Below are positions 6,629-13,956 of a stretch of 28,670 nucleotides of DNA, one piece after another. The stretch is taken from positions 1-28,670 of the IMG/VR virus record IMGVR_UViG_3300042367_000346. One strand, written 5' to 3'. The translations under genes and the position numbers were made by a program. Numbering within the stretch: the stretch's first letter is position 1; every line of letters begins with the position of its first letter. Source of the DNA: a virus. Below the pieces are notes generated by a model that did not search any database, had not been told where the DNA came from, and saw nothing but the letters and a program-made list of their open reading frames with translations.

Positions 6629-6667
6629 GTGTGGATTTCTCACTGTGTTGAGATTTTCGCGTACACT
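6629..6667 (+). promoter_or_regulatory. Intergenic control region with box and -10-like element
   Basis: Within the 82-bp gap before the 71-aa gene lie GTGTGGATTTC (6629-6639) flanked by CAGTG and CACTG, the recurring box GTTGAGATTTTC (6647-6658), and TACACT (6662-6667), a fair -10. No good -35 sits at 16-18 nt, so any promoter may need an activator. The order of box and -10 resembles the early control region at 4022-4040. Confidence 0.45.
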
Positions 6668-6707
6668 GATCTTCGGTCGCTTTGACCGGATCCACCCAGG
6701 AGAACCC

Positions 6708-6923
6708 ATGGACTCTCAGAGACTCACGATGCGGCCCGACTGGGGCGCCGACGAGGTTGGCACCCACACTTTCGACGGGCCGAGCGGCGGCAACGAGGTT
6801 TGGCTGACAGCCAAGAAGGGCGGCGCGCACTTCAGCGTCTGCATGACGTTGTCTGAAGCGCAGGAGCTCGCCGCGAACATCGGCGCCTGCATCCGCGGCA
6901 AGCTGGCAGGGGTCGCATCGTGA
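6708..6923 (+). CDS. Hypothetical protein, 71 aa
   Basis: The ATG at 6708 is preceded by AGGAGA (6698-6703). The protein begins MDSQRLTMRPDWGADEVG, then GGNEVWLTAKKGGAHFSVCM as probable beta strands, and ends with a helix (LSEAQELAANIGACIRGKL). This strand-then-helix form is common in small phage proteins that carry no known catalytic motif. It is the first gene after a control region, so it probably heads a second early transcript running through the nuclease at 7488. Its stop overlaps the next GTG (GTGA). Function unknown. The longer open frame starting upstream lacks a ribosome-binding site. Confidence 0.7.
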   Translation: MDSQRLTMRPDWGADEVGTHTFDGPSGGNEVWLTAKKGGAHFSVCMTLSEAQELAANIGACIRGKLAGVAS

Positions 6924-7162
6924 TCCGCTGCCGATCGAACGGGTGCACGGGCAGTTGCGACCTGGGCCGGCGCGACTGTGACTGCGGGCTGGGGCTGCCG
7001 TCGCTCGACACCTATGTCGTCGATCGCGCCTACCAGAACGAGCCGTTCCCGCGCGTGGCGCAATGGGTGGACGAGCACTCGGTGCTGGCTGCCGTGCTGA
7101 TGGTGGTGGCGGTGTTCGCGCTGTTCGTGCTTGGCGCCTGGCTGGATGGTGCGCCGGCATGA
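6920..7162 (+). CDS. Cys-rich protein with a C-terminal membrane segment, 80 aa
   Basis: Starts with GTG overlapping the preceding stop. The first 22 residues hold six cysteines (CRSNGCTGSC and CDCG around an Arg-rich turn), suggesting metal binding. Residues 23-52 are polar. Residues 54-74 (SVLAAVLMVVAVFALFVLGAW) form one confident transmembrane helix, followed by a short tail. The likely arrangement is a cytoplasmic Cys-rich domain anchored by a C-terminal helix, though topology is not certain. Function unknown. With the 39-aa peptide at 6219 it is the second small membrane protein of the early region. The stop overlaps the nuclease start by ATGA. Confidence 0.7.
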   Translation: MIRCRSNGCTGSCDLGRRDCDCGLGLPSLDTYVVDRAYQNEPFPRVAQWVDEHSVLAAVLMVVAVFALFVLGAWLDGAPA

Positions 7163-7488
7163 CCGAGGCCGGTCTGATCTTAAGTGAATCGGATTTAATG
7201 CGGTCGATCATGATCGCGCTGTCGGCCGATGGGCATGCCGTTTTCCGCGCGAACGTCGGGTTGTTCTTCACCAAGGACGGCCGGCCGGTGAGCACTGGCC
7301 TTCCCGTCGGGTTCTCGGACCTGTTCGGTTTCCGGGCCGGCGATGCTCGAGCGTTTTTCCTCGAGGTCAAGACGCCGATTGGCCGGGCGACCGCCGAGCA
7401 GCGCGCGTTCGTGGACGCGATGCAGCGTCGTGGCGCGCTGGCCGGCGTTGTGCGGAGCGTCGAAGACGCGCGCGGTATGTTGCGGTAA
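7159..7488 (+). CDS. VRR-NUC domain nuclease (PD-(D/E)XK, Holliday junction resolvase-like)
   Basis: The 109-aa protein is a stand-alone VRR-NUC domain. The catalytic set is visible: Glu10 early, D54 in GFSDLFGF, the E69-x-K71 pair in FFLEVKT, and Gln81 in TAEQRAFVDAM. Family members cut branched DNA or flaps and can resolve Holliday junctions, which suits a phage with RecT-type recombination and its own primase. The ATG is taken at 7159, overlapping the preceding stop (ATGA) and giving the compact domain; the longer open frame from 7063 is a shadow of the upstream gene. It closes the transcript, and the next promoter overlaps its final codons. Confidence 0.9.
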   Translation: MTEAGLILSESDLMRSIMIALSADGHAVFRANVGLFFTKDGRPVSTGLPVGFSDLFGFRAGDARAFFLEVKTPIGRATAEQRAFVDAMQRRGALAGVVRSVEDARGMLR

Positions 7489-7509
7489 TCGCACCGCTGG
7501 CGCTATCAT
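7480..7509 (+). promoter_or_regulatory. Predicted sigma-70 promoter for the primase operon
   Basis: TTGCGG (7480-7485) and TATCAT (7504-7509) are separated by 18 nt. The -10 is a strong match. It overlaps the end of the nuclease gene and points at the 82-aa gene and primase, with a start near 7516. No terminator is seen before it, so it probably adds to read-through transcription. Confidence 0.6.
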
Positions 7510-7542
7510 CACATCGTCATCAACCACTGTCCGTCCGTCTGT

Positions 7543-7791
7543 ATGTCCGAAGACCTATCACCATCTCAGTGCCCCTTCTCGTCTAAGATCCGCGACCTGA
7601 TGCGGGCTGGCGACACCGCCGTCAGCATTGAAGCTGCGCTGGCGCTGTTCGAGTACGTCGACCTGGCCAAACGAGCGTTGCTCGAGCACCGGGTGCGAGA
7701 GTTCACGGCCGCCGATGTGGTTGCGCTGGCAACCGCGATGGAGGTGCGCGAGCGCACGTTCAAGATCTCTGCCTACGACCGCGAAGCATGA
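7543..7791 (+). CDS. Hypothetical protein, 82 aa
   Basis: Not recognised. The first 15 residues are polar (MSEDLSPSQCPFSSK); the rest is probably all helical (KIRDLMRAGDTAVSIEAAL, then LFEYVDLAKRALLEHRV, then FTAADVVALATAMEVRERTF). No metal motif or membrane segment is seen. The ATG lacks a clear Shine-Dalgarno sequence, although a good promoter lies just upstream. The stop overlaps the primase start (ATGA), so the two are translationally coupled. Position suggests a small replication accessory or regulator of the primase, but this is inference only. Confidence 0.6.
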   Translation: MSEDLSPSQCPFSSKIRDLMRAGDTAVSIEAALALFEYVDLAKRALLEHRVREFTAADVVALATAMEVRERTFKISAYDREA

Positions 7792-10352
7792 ACGCGGCCG
7801 AGGAGTTTCGCGCGGCGATGGCCGCAGCAGGGCTGACGCCACCGGACGAGATCATCGGAGACGGCCAGCGTCATCGGTTCAGCAGCAGCGGCAAGCGCGG
7901 CGATGATTCAGGGTGGTACAGACTTTTTCTCGACGAGCGCCCTGCCGGCGCCTTCGGCTGCTGGCGCCTGCAGATCAGCGAGAAGTGGAAGCACGACGTC
8001 AAGCGCGAGTTCACGCGGGCCGAGCGCGACGCGTGGCGCCAGCGCATGCAGGAGATTGAGGCTGCCCGCGAGAAGGAGCGTCAGGCTGCGACCGAATACG
8101 CCGCGAAGACCGCCGATCGCCTGTGGTCCCTCGCCGAGCGTCGTGGCCATCCGTACCTGCAAGCCAAGGGCATCGACGGCGTGGCCACACGCGTCACCGG
8201 CGGCAAGTACCCGAAGGGCCACGAGCTCGATGGGCAGGCCTGTCCGGTGCTGCTGGTCCCTGTGCGCGGGCCCGGCAAGAAGCTGATCGGCCTGCAGCGG
8301 ATCTTCCCGGACGGGCACAAGGCCTTCATCAAGGGCACGCCGATGGAGTCGGGCGGCTACTGCCGCATCGGCGACCTGTCGCACACTATGGTGCTTTGCG
8401 AGGGGTACGCCACCGGCGAGTCGATCCACATGGCGACCGGCTTCGGCGTCGTGGTTGCGTTCAACGCGGGCAACATGCAGCGCGTGGCCGAGGCGATGCG
8501 CAAGCTGCTGCCGTCCGCCGAGTGGATCATCGGCGCCGACGACGATGCGTTCACGGTCTACCCGGAGCGCCACCCCAAGGCCGGCCAGCCCTGGAACCCC
8601 GGGCGCGAGGCCGCCGCAGCTACGGGTTTTCCCGTGGCCATGCCGCTGTGGCTGGGCGACCGTGGCCGAGGAACCGATTTCAACGATTTGCACGCGTCCG
8701 AGGGGCTGGACGCGGTGCGCGCGTGCTTCGAGGATCCGCAGCCGATCGACCCGCCCCGGTCAGAGGGGCCCGACAAGCCGGTGAGTGTCGGGGGTCCGGG
8801 TGGCCCGAACAACCCCGGCAGCAGCGGGACGGGTAGCCCGACTCCTTGGGACGGGTCCGCTGCCGTCGACGAGCCGCCGCCGGCGCCGCAGGGTGCTGAC
8901 ACACCTGAGCCGGCGGCGGGCTCCGACGTTACCGACGAGCGTCATGCGCCACCAGGCTGCGGCGAGCGGCCGTTGATCTTCAAGGGCAAGCCCATGCAGT
9001 CGGCGCAGATGTTCCACGACACGCTGCCCGAGGGCGGCCGGATCCTGTTTTGGAGGGGCGAGTTCTACAGCTGGGCCGGCGACCGCTACGTAGTGCGCGA
9101 CAGGGTCTGGATTGAGCAGCGCCTCTACCACTGGTCGGCGGGGTGCGACACCTGGCGCATGAACAGAGACGGCAGCCACGAGGTCGTGGCTTTCGACCCG
9201 ACTGCCGACGCGATCGGCAACATCGTGCACGCTCTGCGCGCCGTGTGCTACGCCGACTTGCCAGAGCCGCAGTGCTGGATCGAGGAGCGGACTGGCGATT
9301 TACCTGCGTCCGAGATCATCGCGTTCCGCAACGGCTTCCTGCACTGGCCGACGCGGCGCCTGCTGGCGTCGACCGACCGCCTGTTCTGCACCTCGGCGCT
9401 TGAGTTCGACTACGACCCGATCGCCGAGCAGCCGGCCGAGTGGCTGGCCTTCCTGCAGGGCTTGTGGCCCGAGGACCCCGAGAGCATCCAGGTGCTCGGC
9501 GAGATGTTCGGCTACCTGCTGACCGACGACACGAGCCAGCAGAAGGCGTTCATGCTGATCGGTCCGCCGCGCTCCGGCAAGGGCACGATCCTGCGCGTGC
9601 TCGAGAGTCTGGTCGGCTACGCCAACCGGGTGAGCCCCAGCCTGTCGAGCCTGGGCATGCAGTTCGGTCTGCAGCCGCTGATCGGCAAGCGCCTGGCCAT
9701 GATCTCCGACGCGCGTCTGTCCGGCCGCGCCGACCAGCAGCCGATCGTCGAGAACCTGCTGCGCGTCTCCGGCGAGGACACCATCAGCGTGCCGCGCAAG
9801 AACATCACCGACTGGACCGGCAAGCTGCCCACGCGGTTCGTGTTCGCGTCGAACGAGCTCCCGGCCTTCTCCGACGCCTCGGCCGCGCTGGCGAACCGGT
9901 TCGTCATGTTCCAGTTCACGACCTCGTTCCTGGGCCGCGAGGATCTCGGCCTCACGGCGCGGCTGCTGCGCGACCTGCCCGGGATCGTGCTGTGGGCCCT
10001 CGAGGGCCTCGATCGCCTGCGCCAGCGCGGCCATCTGATCCGCCCGCAGTCCGCGGACGAGCTCCACGCCGACATGGTCGAGCAGACCAGCCCGATCCGC
10101 GCGTTCGTTGAGGATTGCTGCATTGTCGGCGATGGCAATCAGGTCGACCGCGACGACCTGTTCGGGGCATGGCGGAAGTGGTGCGAAACGCAGGGCCGGG
10201 ATCACCCGGGCACGAAGGTCGGTTTTGGACGGCAACTGGCCGCGGCTTTCCCCGAGATCAAGCGCGCGCAACCCCGTGCCGGTGGCACAAGATTGAACGT
10301 GTATTCCGGTGCCAGGCTGAAGCACCAATGGGAAGGCGGGCCGTTGGATTGA
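7788..10352 (+). CDS. Toprim primase fused to an SF3 (P4-type) helicase
   Basis: This 854-aa protein should synthesise primers and unwind DNA at the phage origin. The N-terminal half carries a Toprim domain: VLCEGYATGESI with E205, and the acidic cluster D251-D253 with D297 in GTDFNDLH. No CHC2-type zinc finger is visible. Residues 320-395 are a Pro/Gly/Ser linker. The C-terminal half matches D5/P4-like helicases: WIEQRLYHWSAG, then Walker A GPPRSGKGT (592-600), a Walker B-like stretch LAMISDA (636-642), and a sensor-like FVFASNELP (685-692). Residues beyond about 790 look like a DNA-binding winged helix. It starts by overlapping the small upstream gene and ends inside a field of iteron-like repeats. 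Confidence 0.88.
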   Translation: MNAAEEFRAAMAAAGLTPPDEIIGDGQRHRFSSSGKRGDDSGWYRLFLDERPAGAFGCWRLQISEKWKHDVKREFTRAERDAWRQRMQEIEAAREKERQAATEYAAKTADRLWSLAERRGHPYLQAKGIDGVATRVTGGKYPKGHELDGQACPVLLVPVRGPGKKLIGLQRIFPDGHKAFIKGTPMESGGYCRIGDLSHTMVLCEGYATGESIHMATGFGVVVAFNAGNMQRVAEAMRKLLPSAEWIIGADDDAFTVYPERHPKAGQPWNPGREAAAATGFPVAMPLWLGDRGRGTDFNDLHASEGLDAVRACFEDPQPIDPPRSEGPDKPVSVGGPGGPNNPGSSGTGSPTPWDGSAAVDEPPPAPQGADTPEPAAGSDVTDERHAPPGCGERPLIFKGKPMQSAQMFHDTLPEGGRILFWRGEFYSWAGDRYVVRDRVWIEQRLYHWSAGCDTWRMNRDGSHEVVAFDPTADAIGNIVHALRAVCYADLPEPQCWIEERTGDLPASEIIAFRNGFLHWPTRRLLASTDRLFCTSALEFDYDPIAEQPAEWLAFLQGLWPEDPESIQVLGEMFGYLLTDDTSQQKAFMLIGPPRSGKGTILRVLESLVGYANRVSPSLSSLGMQFGLQPLIGKRLAMISDARLSGRADQQPIVENLLRVSGEDTISVPRKNITDWTGKLPTRFVFASNELPAFSDASAALANRFVMFQFTTSFLGREDLGLTARLLRDLPGIVLWALEGLDRLRQRGHLIRPQSADELHADMVEQTSPIRAFVEDCCIVGDGNQVDRDDLFGAWRKWCETQGRDHPGTKVGFGRQLAAAFPEIKRAQPRAGGTRLNVYSGARLKHQWEGGPLD

Positions 10353-10566
10353 TGCTGGCACTGGATAGAACCTGTGCCGGCACAAGGTGCGGCACAAGAT
10401 CGAATTGCTTTTAAACTGTTGATTTGTAAGGAAAAATGGACGTGGCACAAGATGGCACAAGTAAAAACGCAATAGCAGTCTCACGCGTATACACACACAC
10501 GCGCACACACAAGGAACCCCGGCACAATGGGAAACTCACCTGTGCCACCTGTGCCACCTGTGCCAG
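10284..10566. repeat. GGCACAAG iteron-like repeats (candidate replication origin)
   Basis: Exact GGCACAAG copies start at 10284, 10379, 10391, 10444 and 10454, with a one-base variant at 10521. The inverted form (CTGTGCC) ends at 10378, 10546, 10555 and 10564, the last three being tandem 9-bp units. A perfect palindrome TGTGCCGGCACA sits at 10373-10384. The pairs at 10379/10391 and 10444/10454 are spaced 12 and 10 bp, about one helical turn. Repeats beside a primase gene are typical of an initiator-binding region. The array begins inside the primase 3' end and fills the 258-bp gap before the methyltransferase. A CA-rich run lies at 10489-10511. Confidence 0.65.
10399..10440. other. AT-rich patch, possible DNA-unwinding element
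   Basis: About 30% GC by hand count over 40 bp, against well over 60% in surrounding genes. It lies between two pairs of GGCACAAG repeats, the expected place for strand opening at an iteron origin. Confidence 0.45.
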
Positions 10567-10571
10567 CCACG

Positions 10572-10600
10572 TTGCGAAAACCACACCATCGCTGTAGCAT
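10572..10600 (+). promoter_or_regulatory. Predicted promoter for the ParB-methyltransferase gene
   Basis: TTGCGA (10572-10577), a 17-nt spacer and TAGCAT (10595-10600) form a sigma-70-type promoter. Transcription would begin near 10607, only a few bases before the ATG at 10611, giving an almost leaderless mRNA and explaining the lack of a Shine-Dalgarno sequence there. Confidence 0.45.
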
Positions 10601-10610
10601 CCGCACCACG

Positions 10611-11924
10611 ATGAAAAGTCCGACCCTGAAAAGCCTCGCGGTTTCGGCGCTCGTGCCCTACGAGCGGAACGCCCGCACGCACTCGGCGGAACAGGTCGAG
10701 CAGCTGTGCCGCTCGATCACGGAGTACGGCTGGACGAACCCGCTCCTGGTCGACGACCAGAACCGCGTCATCGCGGGCCACGGGCGCTTGCTGGCGGCGC
10801 AGGCCCTGCGGATGGCTGAGGTGCCGTGCATCGTCCTGTCTGGCCTCAGCGATGCCCAGCGGCGCGCGCTGGTGCTGGCCGACAACAAGCTCGCGCTGAA
10901 CGCCGGGTGGGACACCAAGCTCCTGTCGCTCGAACTGCAGGATCTGCGCGACGCGGGCTACGACCTCACGCTGACCGGGTTCTCGATCGAGGAACTCGAC
11001 AACCTCACGCTCGCGCCCGAGCCGGAGGCCGATCCCGACGACGCGCCCGACAAGCCTGCCGAGCCGGTGACGAAGCCCGGTGACGTGTGGATCCTGGGCC
11101 CGCACCGCCTGGTGTGCGGCGACTCGACCTCGGTCACCTCGCTTGACCGCCTGATGCTCGGCGCCCCGGCGGATGTGCGCTGGACCGATCCGCCCTACAA
11201 CGTGGCCTACGAGACCAAGGCCGGCAAGATCGCCAACGACGACCTCGACGACCAGGAGTTCCGCGACTTCCTGTCCGCGGCCTTTGCGGCGGCCTACGCG
11301 AGCCTGAAGCCTGGCGCGGCGATCTACGTCGCGCATGCCGACACCGAGGGCCTGAACTTCCGCGCCACGTTCCGCGCGGCGGGCTTCAAGCTCTCGGGCT
11401 GCCTGATCTGGGCGAAGAACTCGCTCGTGCTTGGCCGGTCCGACTACCAGTGGCAGCACGAGCCGATCCTCTGCGGCTGGAAGCCGGGCAGCCGGCACCG
11501 GTGGTACGGCGGTCGCAAGCTCACGACCATGATCGATCTCGACCAGGAGCGGATGCCGTTCACGCGGCGCGACGACGGGCGCTACGAGATCCGCATCGGC
11601 GACACGGTGATGGTCATCGACGGGACTGCCGAGATCCAGGAGCTTGTGCCGTCCGTGATCAACGAACCGAAGCCCAAGCGCTCGGAAGGCCACCCGACCA
11701 TGAAGCCCGTGGCTCTGATCGAGCGGATGCTGCGGAACTCGGCCCGGCCCGGCGACATCGTGCTCGACCTTTTCGGCGGGTCGGGGTCGACGCTCATCGC
11801 GGCCGAGCGGCTGGGGATGTGCGCTCGGCTGTCCGAGCTCGACCCCGGGTACTGCGACGTGATCGTCAAGCGGTACGAGGCGTACACTGGGCGCCCGGCT
11901 GTGTTGGAGGTGCGTGATGAGTAG
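10611..11924 (+). CDS. ParB-like N-terminal domain fused to a DNA methyltransferase (beta class)
   Basis: Residues 1-125 are a ParB/sulfiredoxin-like domain (VSALVPYERNARTHS, IAGHGRLLAA, LADNKLALN). The rest is an N6-adenine or N4-cytosine methyltransferase: catalytic DPPYNVAY at 193-200, a long target-recognition segment, then HPTMKP (361-366) and the SAM-binding FGGSGST at 388-394. Motif IV before motif I marks the beta class. Phages use such enzymes to methylate their own DNA against host restriction or to mark DNA for regulation. The start at 10611 fits the family N terminus; an ATG at 10527 with a weak AAGGAA would add 28 residues encoded by the repeats. No restriction partner is nearby, so it is an orphan methylase. 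It overlaps the terminase gene by 8 bp. Confidence 0.88.
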   Translation: MKSPTLKSLAVSALVPYERNARTHSAEQVEQLCRSITEYGWTNPLLVDDQNRVIAGHGRLLAAQALRMAEVPCIVLSGLSDAQRRALVLADNKLALNAGWDTKLLSLELQDLRDAGYDLTLTGFSIEELDNLTLAPEPEADPDDAPDKPAEPVTKPGDVWILGPHRLVCGDSTSVTSLDRLMLGAPADVRWTDPPYNVAYETKAGKIANDDLDDQEFRDFLSAAFAAAYASLKPGAAIYVAHADTEGLNFRATFRAAGFKLSGCLIWAKNSLVLGRSDYQWQHEPILCGWKPGSRHRWYGGRKLTTMIDLDQERMPFTRRDDGRYEIRIGDTVMVIDGTAEIQELVPSVINEPKPKRSEGHPTMKPVALIERMLRNSARPGDIVLDLFGGSGSTLIAAERLGMCARLSELDPGYCDVIVKRYEAYTGRPAVLEVRDE

Positions 11925-12282
11925 GGGTGGCGCTCGTCCTGGCGCGGGCCGCAAGCCAAAGGAGTTCAGCGCGGAGCAGCGCACGATGATCGAGGCGCTG
12001 GCCGGCTACGGCCTCGGCGTGCGCGAAATCAGCGCCGTGGTCGGCACGACCGACAAGACCCTGAGCGCGCACTGCAGCGAGGAACTGGAGCGCGGTCGCG
12101 CGAAGGCCAACGCCCGGGTGGCGCAGAGCCTGTTCGAGCGGGCCACGAAGGACAAGGACACCACGGCGATGATCTGGTGGACCAAGGCGCGCATGGGGTG
12201 GACCGACCGCGTTGCGGTGGAGCACACCGGCGCCGTGCAGGTCGTCGTCGTGAAGGACTTCACGGGCCGCCCCGATGCCTGA
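11917..12282 (+). CDS. Terminase small subunit-like protein
   Basis: It begins GARPGAGRKPKEFSAEQRTMI, a Gly/Arg-rich lead seen in many small terminases, followed by a HTH (VREISAVVGTTDKTLSAH) and a helical segment (RVAQSLFERATKDKDTTAMIWWTKARMGW) closely resembling small-terminase sequences. The protein would bind the packaging site and guide the large subunit to phage DNA. Length is 121 aa. The ATG at 11917 has GGAGG (11906-11910) 6 nt upstream and is favoured over a GTG at 11914. The gene overlaps the large terminase by 8 bp, as expected for the pair. It opens the late region, yet no new promoter is obvious directly before it. Confidence 0.85.
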   Translation: MSRGGARPGAGRKPKEFSAEQRTMIEALAGYGLGVREISAVVGTTDKTLSAHCSEELERGRAKANARVAQSLFERATKDKDTTAMIWWTKARMGWTDRVAVEHTGAVQVVVVKDFTGRPDA

Positions 12283-13750
12283 GCCGAGGCGGATCGAGAT
12301 GCGCTACCGGCCGCAGGGCCCGGTGCTGGAGCGCTACATCGCGGGCAAGGCCCGGCGCGAGTTCATCATGGGCCCGCTCGGCTCCGGCAAGACAAACGGC
12401 AGTTGCTGGAAGGCGTTCCGGGCGATCATTGGTCAGGCGCCGAACCGCGAGGGCGTGCGCAAGAGCCGCGGGTATGCTGTTCGCAACACTTACCCGGACC
12501 TGATGGGCACGACGGCCAAGGACTGGCGCGACATGTTCGGCGAAGAGTTCGGCCGCTTCGTCGAGGGCGGGCTGGAGCCGCCGACGCACCACATGGAGTT
12601 CAACCTCGAAGACGGCACGCGCGTCGAGGCCGAGGTCGTCTTCATCGCGCTGGACCGGCCGGAGCACGTGCGCAAGATCCGCGGTTCGCAGCTGACTTGG
12701 GCTTGGATCAACGAGGTCAAGGAACTAAACAAGCAGATCGTCGACATGCTCGACCTGCGCGTCGGCCGCTACCCCTCGGCGGCTGATGGCGGGCCGTCGT
12801 GGTTCGGCATCTTCGGCGACACCAATGCGCCCGATGAAGATCACTGGTACTACCGGCTGGCCGAGGAGGAGAAGCCCGCTGGCTGGGTGTTCCATCGACA
12901 GCCTGGCGGCGTGGTTCAGGTTGGCACGGGCGACACCATCAGCTGGGTTCCTAACCCGGGCGCCGAAAACCTGCGCAACCTGCCGAAGGGGTACTACGAG
13001 GACGGCTGCAGCGGCAAGACGATCGACTGGATCAAGGTCAACCTGGCCAACGAGTACGGCTTCGTGCAGGACGGCAAGCCGGTGTACCCGGAGTACGTCG
13101 ACAGCGTGCACTGCCGATCCTTCGAGCTCGTGCCTTCGGCGGGCCTGTGGGTCGGGCTCGACTTCGGCCTGACTCCGGCGGCCGTGTTCGCGCAGCGCAT
13201 GGTGACGGGCCAGTGGCGCTGGCACCGTGAGCTTGTAACGACCGACACCGGCGTGATCGCGTTTGCCGGGCTGCTGAAGCAGGATCTCGCCACCCACTAC
13301 CAGGGTGTGCCGATCCACGGGATCACCGGCGACCCGGCCGGCGACCAGCGCCAGGGCGGCGACAGCGAGGAGAAGGTCCGCACCGTGTTCCAGATCCTGG
13401 CGGCCAACGGCGTCGAGGCCAGGCCGGCGCACACAAACAACTTCACGAAGCGGCGCGAGGCGGTGGCGGCAGCGTTGAGCCGCATGATCGACGGCGCTCC
13501 TGGGCTGCTGGTGCACCCGCAGTGCAAGACAACCCGAAAGGGCATGGCCGGGGCCTATCGGTACCGGCGCGTGCAGGTCACGGGCGACGAGCGGTTCAAG
13601 GACGAGCCGGACAAGAACGGGTACTCGCACCCCTGCGAAGCGGGCCAGTACCTTATGATGGGCGCGGGCGAGGGCCGTGCCGTCGTCGCGGCGAAGCGCG
13701 CGTCTCCGCTGCCGACCGTCGCCATCACCGACTACCAGATCTTCGGATGA
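12275..13750 (+). CDS. Terminase large subunit
   Basis: The DNA-packaging ATPase and nuclease. Walker A is GPLGSGKT (33-40), and the Walker B-like TWAWINEV places the catalytic glutamate at 147. The C-terminal RNase H-like nuclease has VGLDFGLTP (Asp296 region), GDPAGDQRQ (Asp near 353) and a final acidic position near DEPDKNGYSHPCEA. These domains translocate DNA into the prohead and cut the concatemer. Length (491 aa) is normal for podoviruses of this type. It overlaps the small subunit and is followed after 7 bp by a small Pro-rich gene. Packaging mode (cohesive ends or headful) cannot be read from this sequence alone. Confidence 0.95.
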   Translation: MPEPRRIEMRYRPQGPVLERYIAGKARREFIMGPLGSGKTNGSCWKAFRAIIGQAPNREGVRKSRGYAVRNTYPDLMGTTAKDWRDMFGEEFGRFVEGGLEPPTHHMEFNLEDGTRVEAEVVFIALDRPEHVRKIRGSQLTWAWINEVKELNKQIVDMLDLRVGRYPSAADGGPSWFGIFGDTNAPDEDHWYYRLAEEEKPAGWVFHRQPGGVVQVGTGDTISWVPNPGAENLRNLPKGYYEDGCSGKTIDWIKVNLANEYGFVQDGKPVYPEYVDSVHCRSFELVPSAGLWVGLDFGLTPAAVFAQRMVTGQWRWHRELVTTDTGVIAFAGLLKQDLATHYQGVPIHGITGDPAGDQRQGGDSEEKVRTVFQILAANGVEARPAHTNNFTKRREAVAAALSRMIDGAPGLLVHPQCKTTRKGMAGAYRYRRVQVTGDERFKDEPDKNGYSHPCEAGQYLMMGAGEGRAVVAAKRASPLPTVAITDYQIFG

Positions 13751-13757
13751 GGACCCC

Positions 13758-13955
13758 ATGAGTGGACTATTCGGATCCAAGCCGCCGCCGCCGCCGGAGC
13801 CGGTTCCGGCGCCTGTGGTGAACCAGGAGATCGTCGACCGCAACACGGCCGACGTGCTGCGCCGTCGCCGCGGCAGCCGCGCGACCATCACCGGAGCGTC
13901 GGAGATGGGCAGCACGGCCGGCAGCGTGGCGATCAAGGACCTGTTGGGGCAGTGA
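13758..13955 (+). CDS. Small Pro-rich hypothetical protein, 65 aa
   Basis: The ATG is preceded by a GAGGA-type site. The sequence starts MSGLFGSKPPPPPEPVPAP, a Pro-rich flexible region, and ends with a basic stretch (RRRRGSR) and a Gly/Ser-rich tail (TITGASEMGSTAGS). Small proteins of this shape are common between terminase and portal genes in BPP-1-like and other podoviruses; their function is not known to me. It lies between the terminase and portal genes, with its stop 1 bp before the portal start. The longer upstream frame is a shadow of the terminase gene. Confidence 0.7.
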   Translation: MSGLFGSKPPPPPEPVPAPVVNQEIVDRNTADVLRRRRGSRATITGASEMGSTAGSVAIKDLLGQ

Positions 13956-13956
13956 C

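Noticed and set aside
6648-6667. TTGAGA and TACACT taken as a -35/-10 pair
   Set aside because: Only 8 nt separate them, too few for sigma-70 contact. The TTGAGA belongs to the recurring 12-bp box instead.
10284-10566. Repeats considered as a CRISPR array
   Set aside because: The repeated unit is only 8-9 bp, spacing is irregular, and both orientations occur, which fits iterons rather than CRISPR repeats and spacers.
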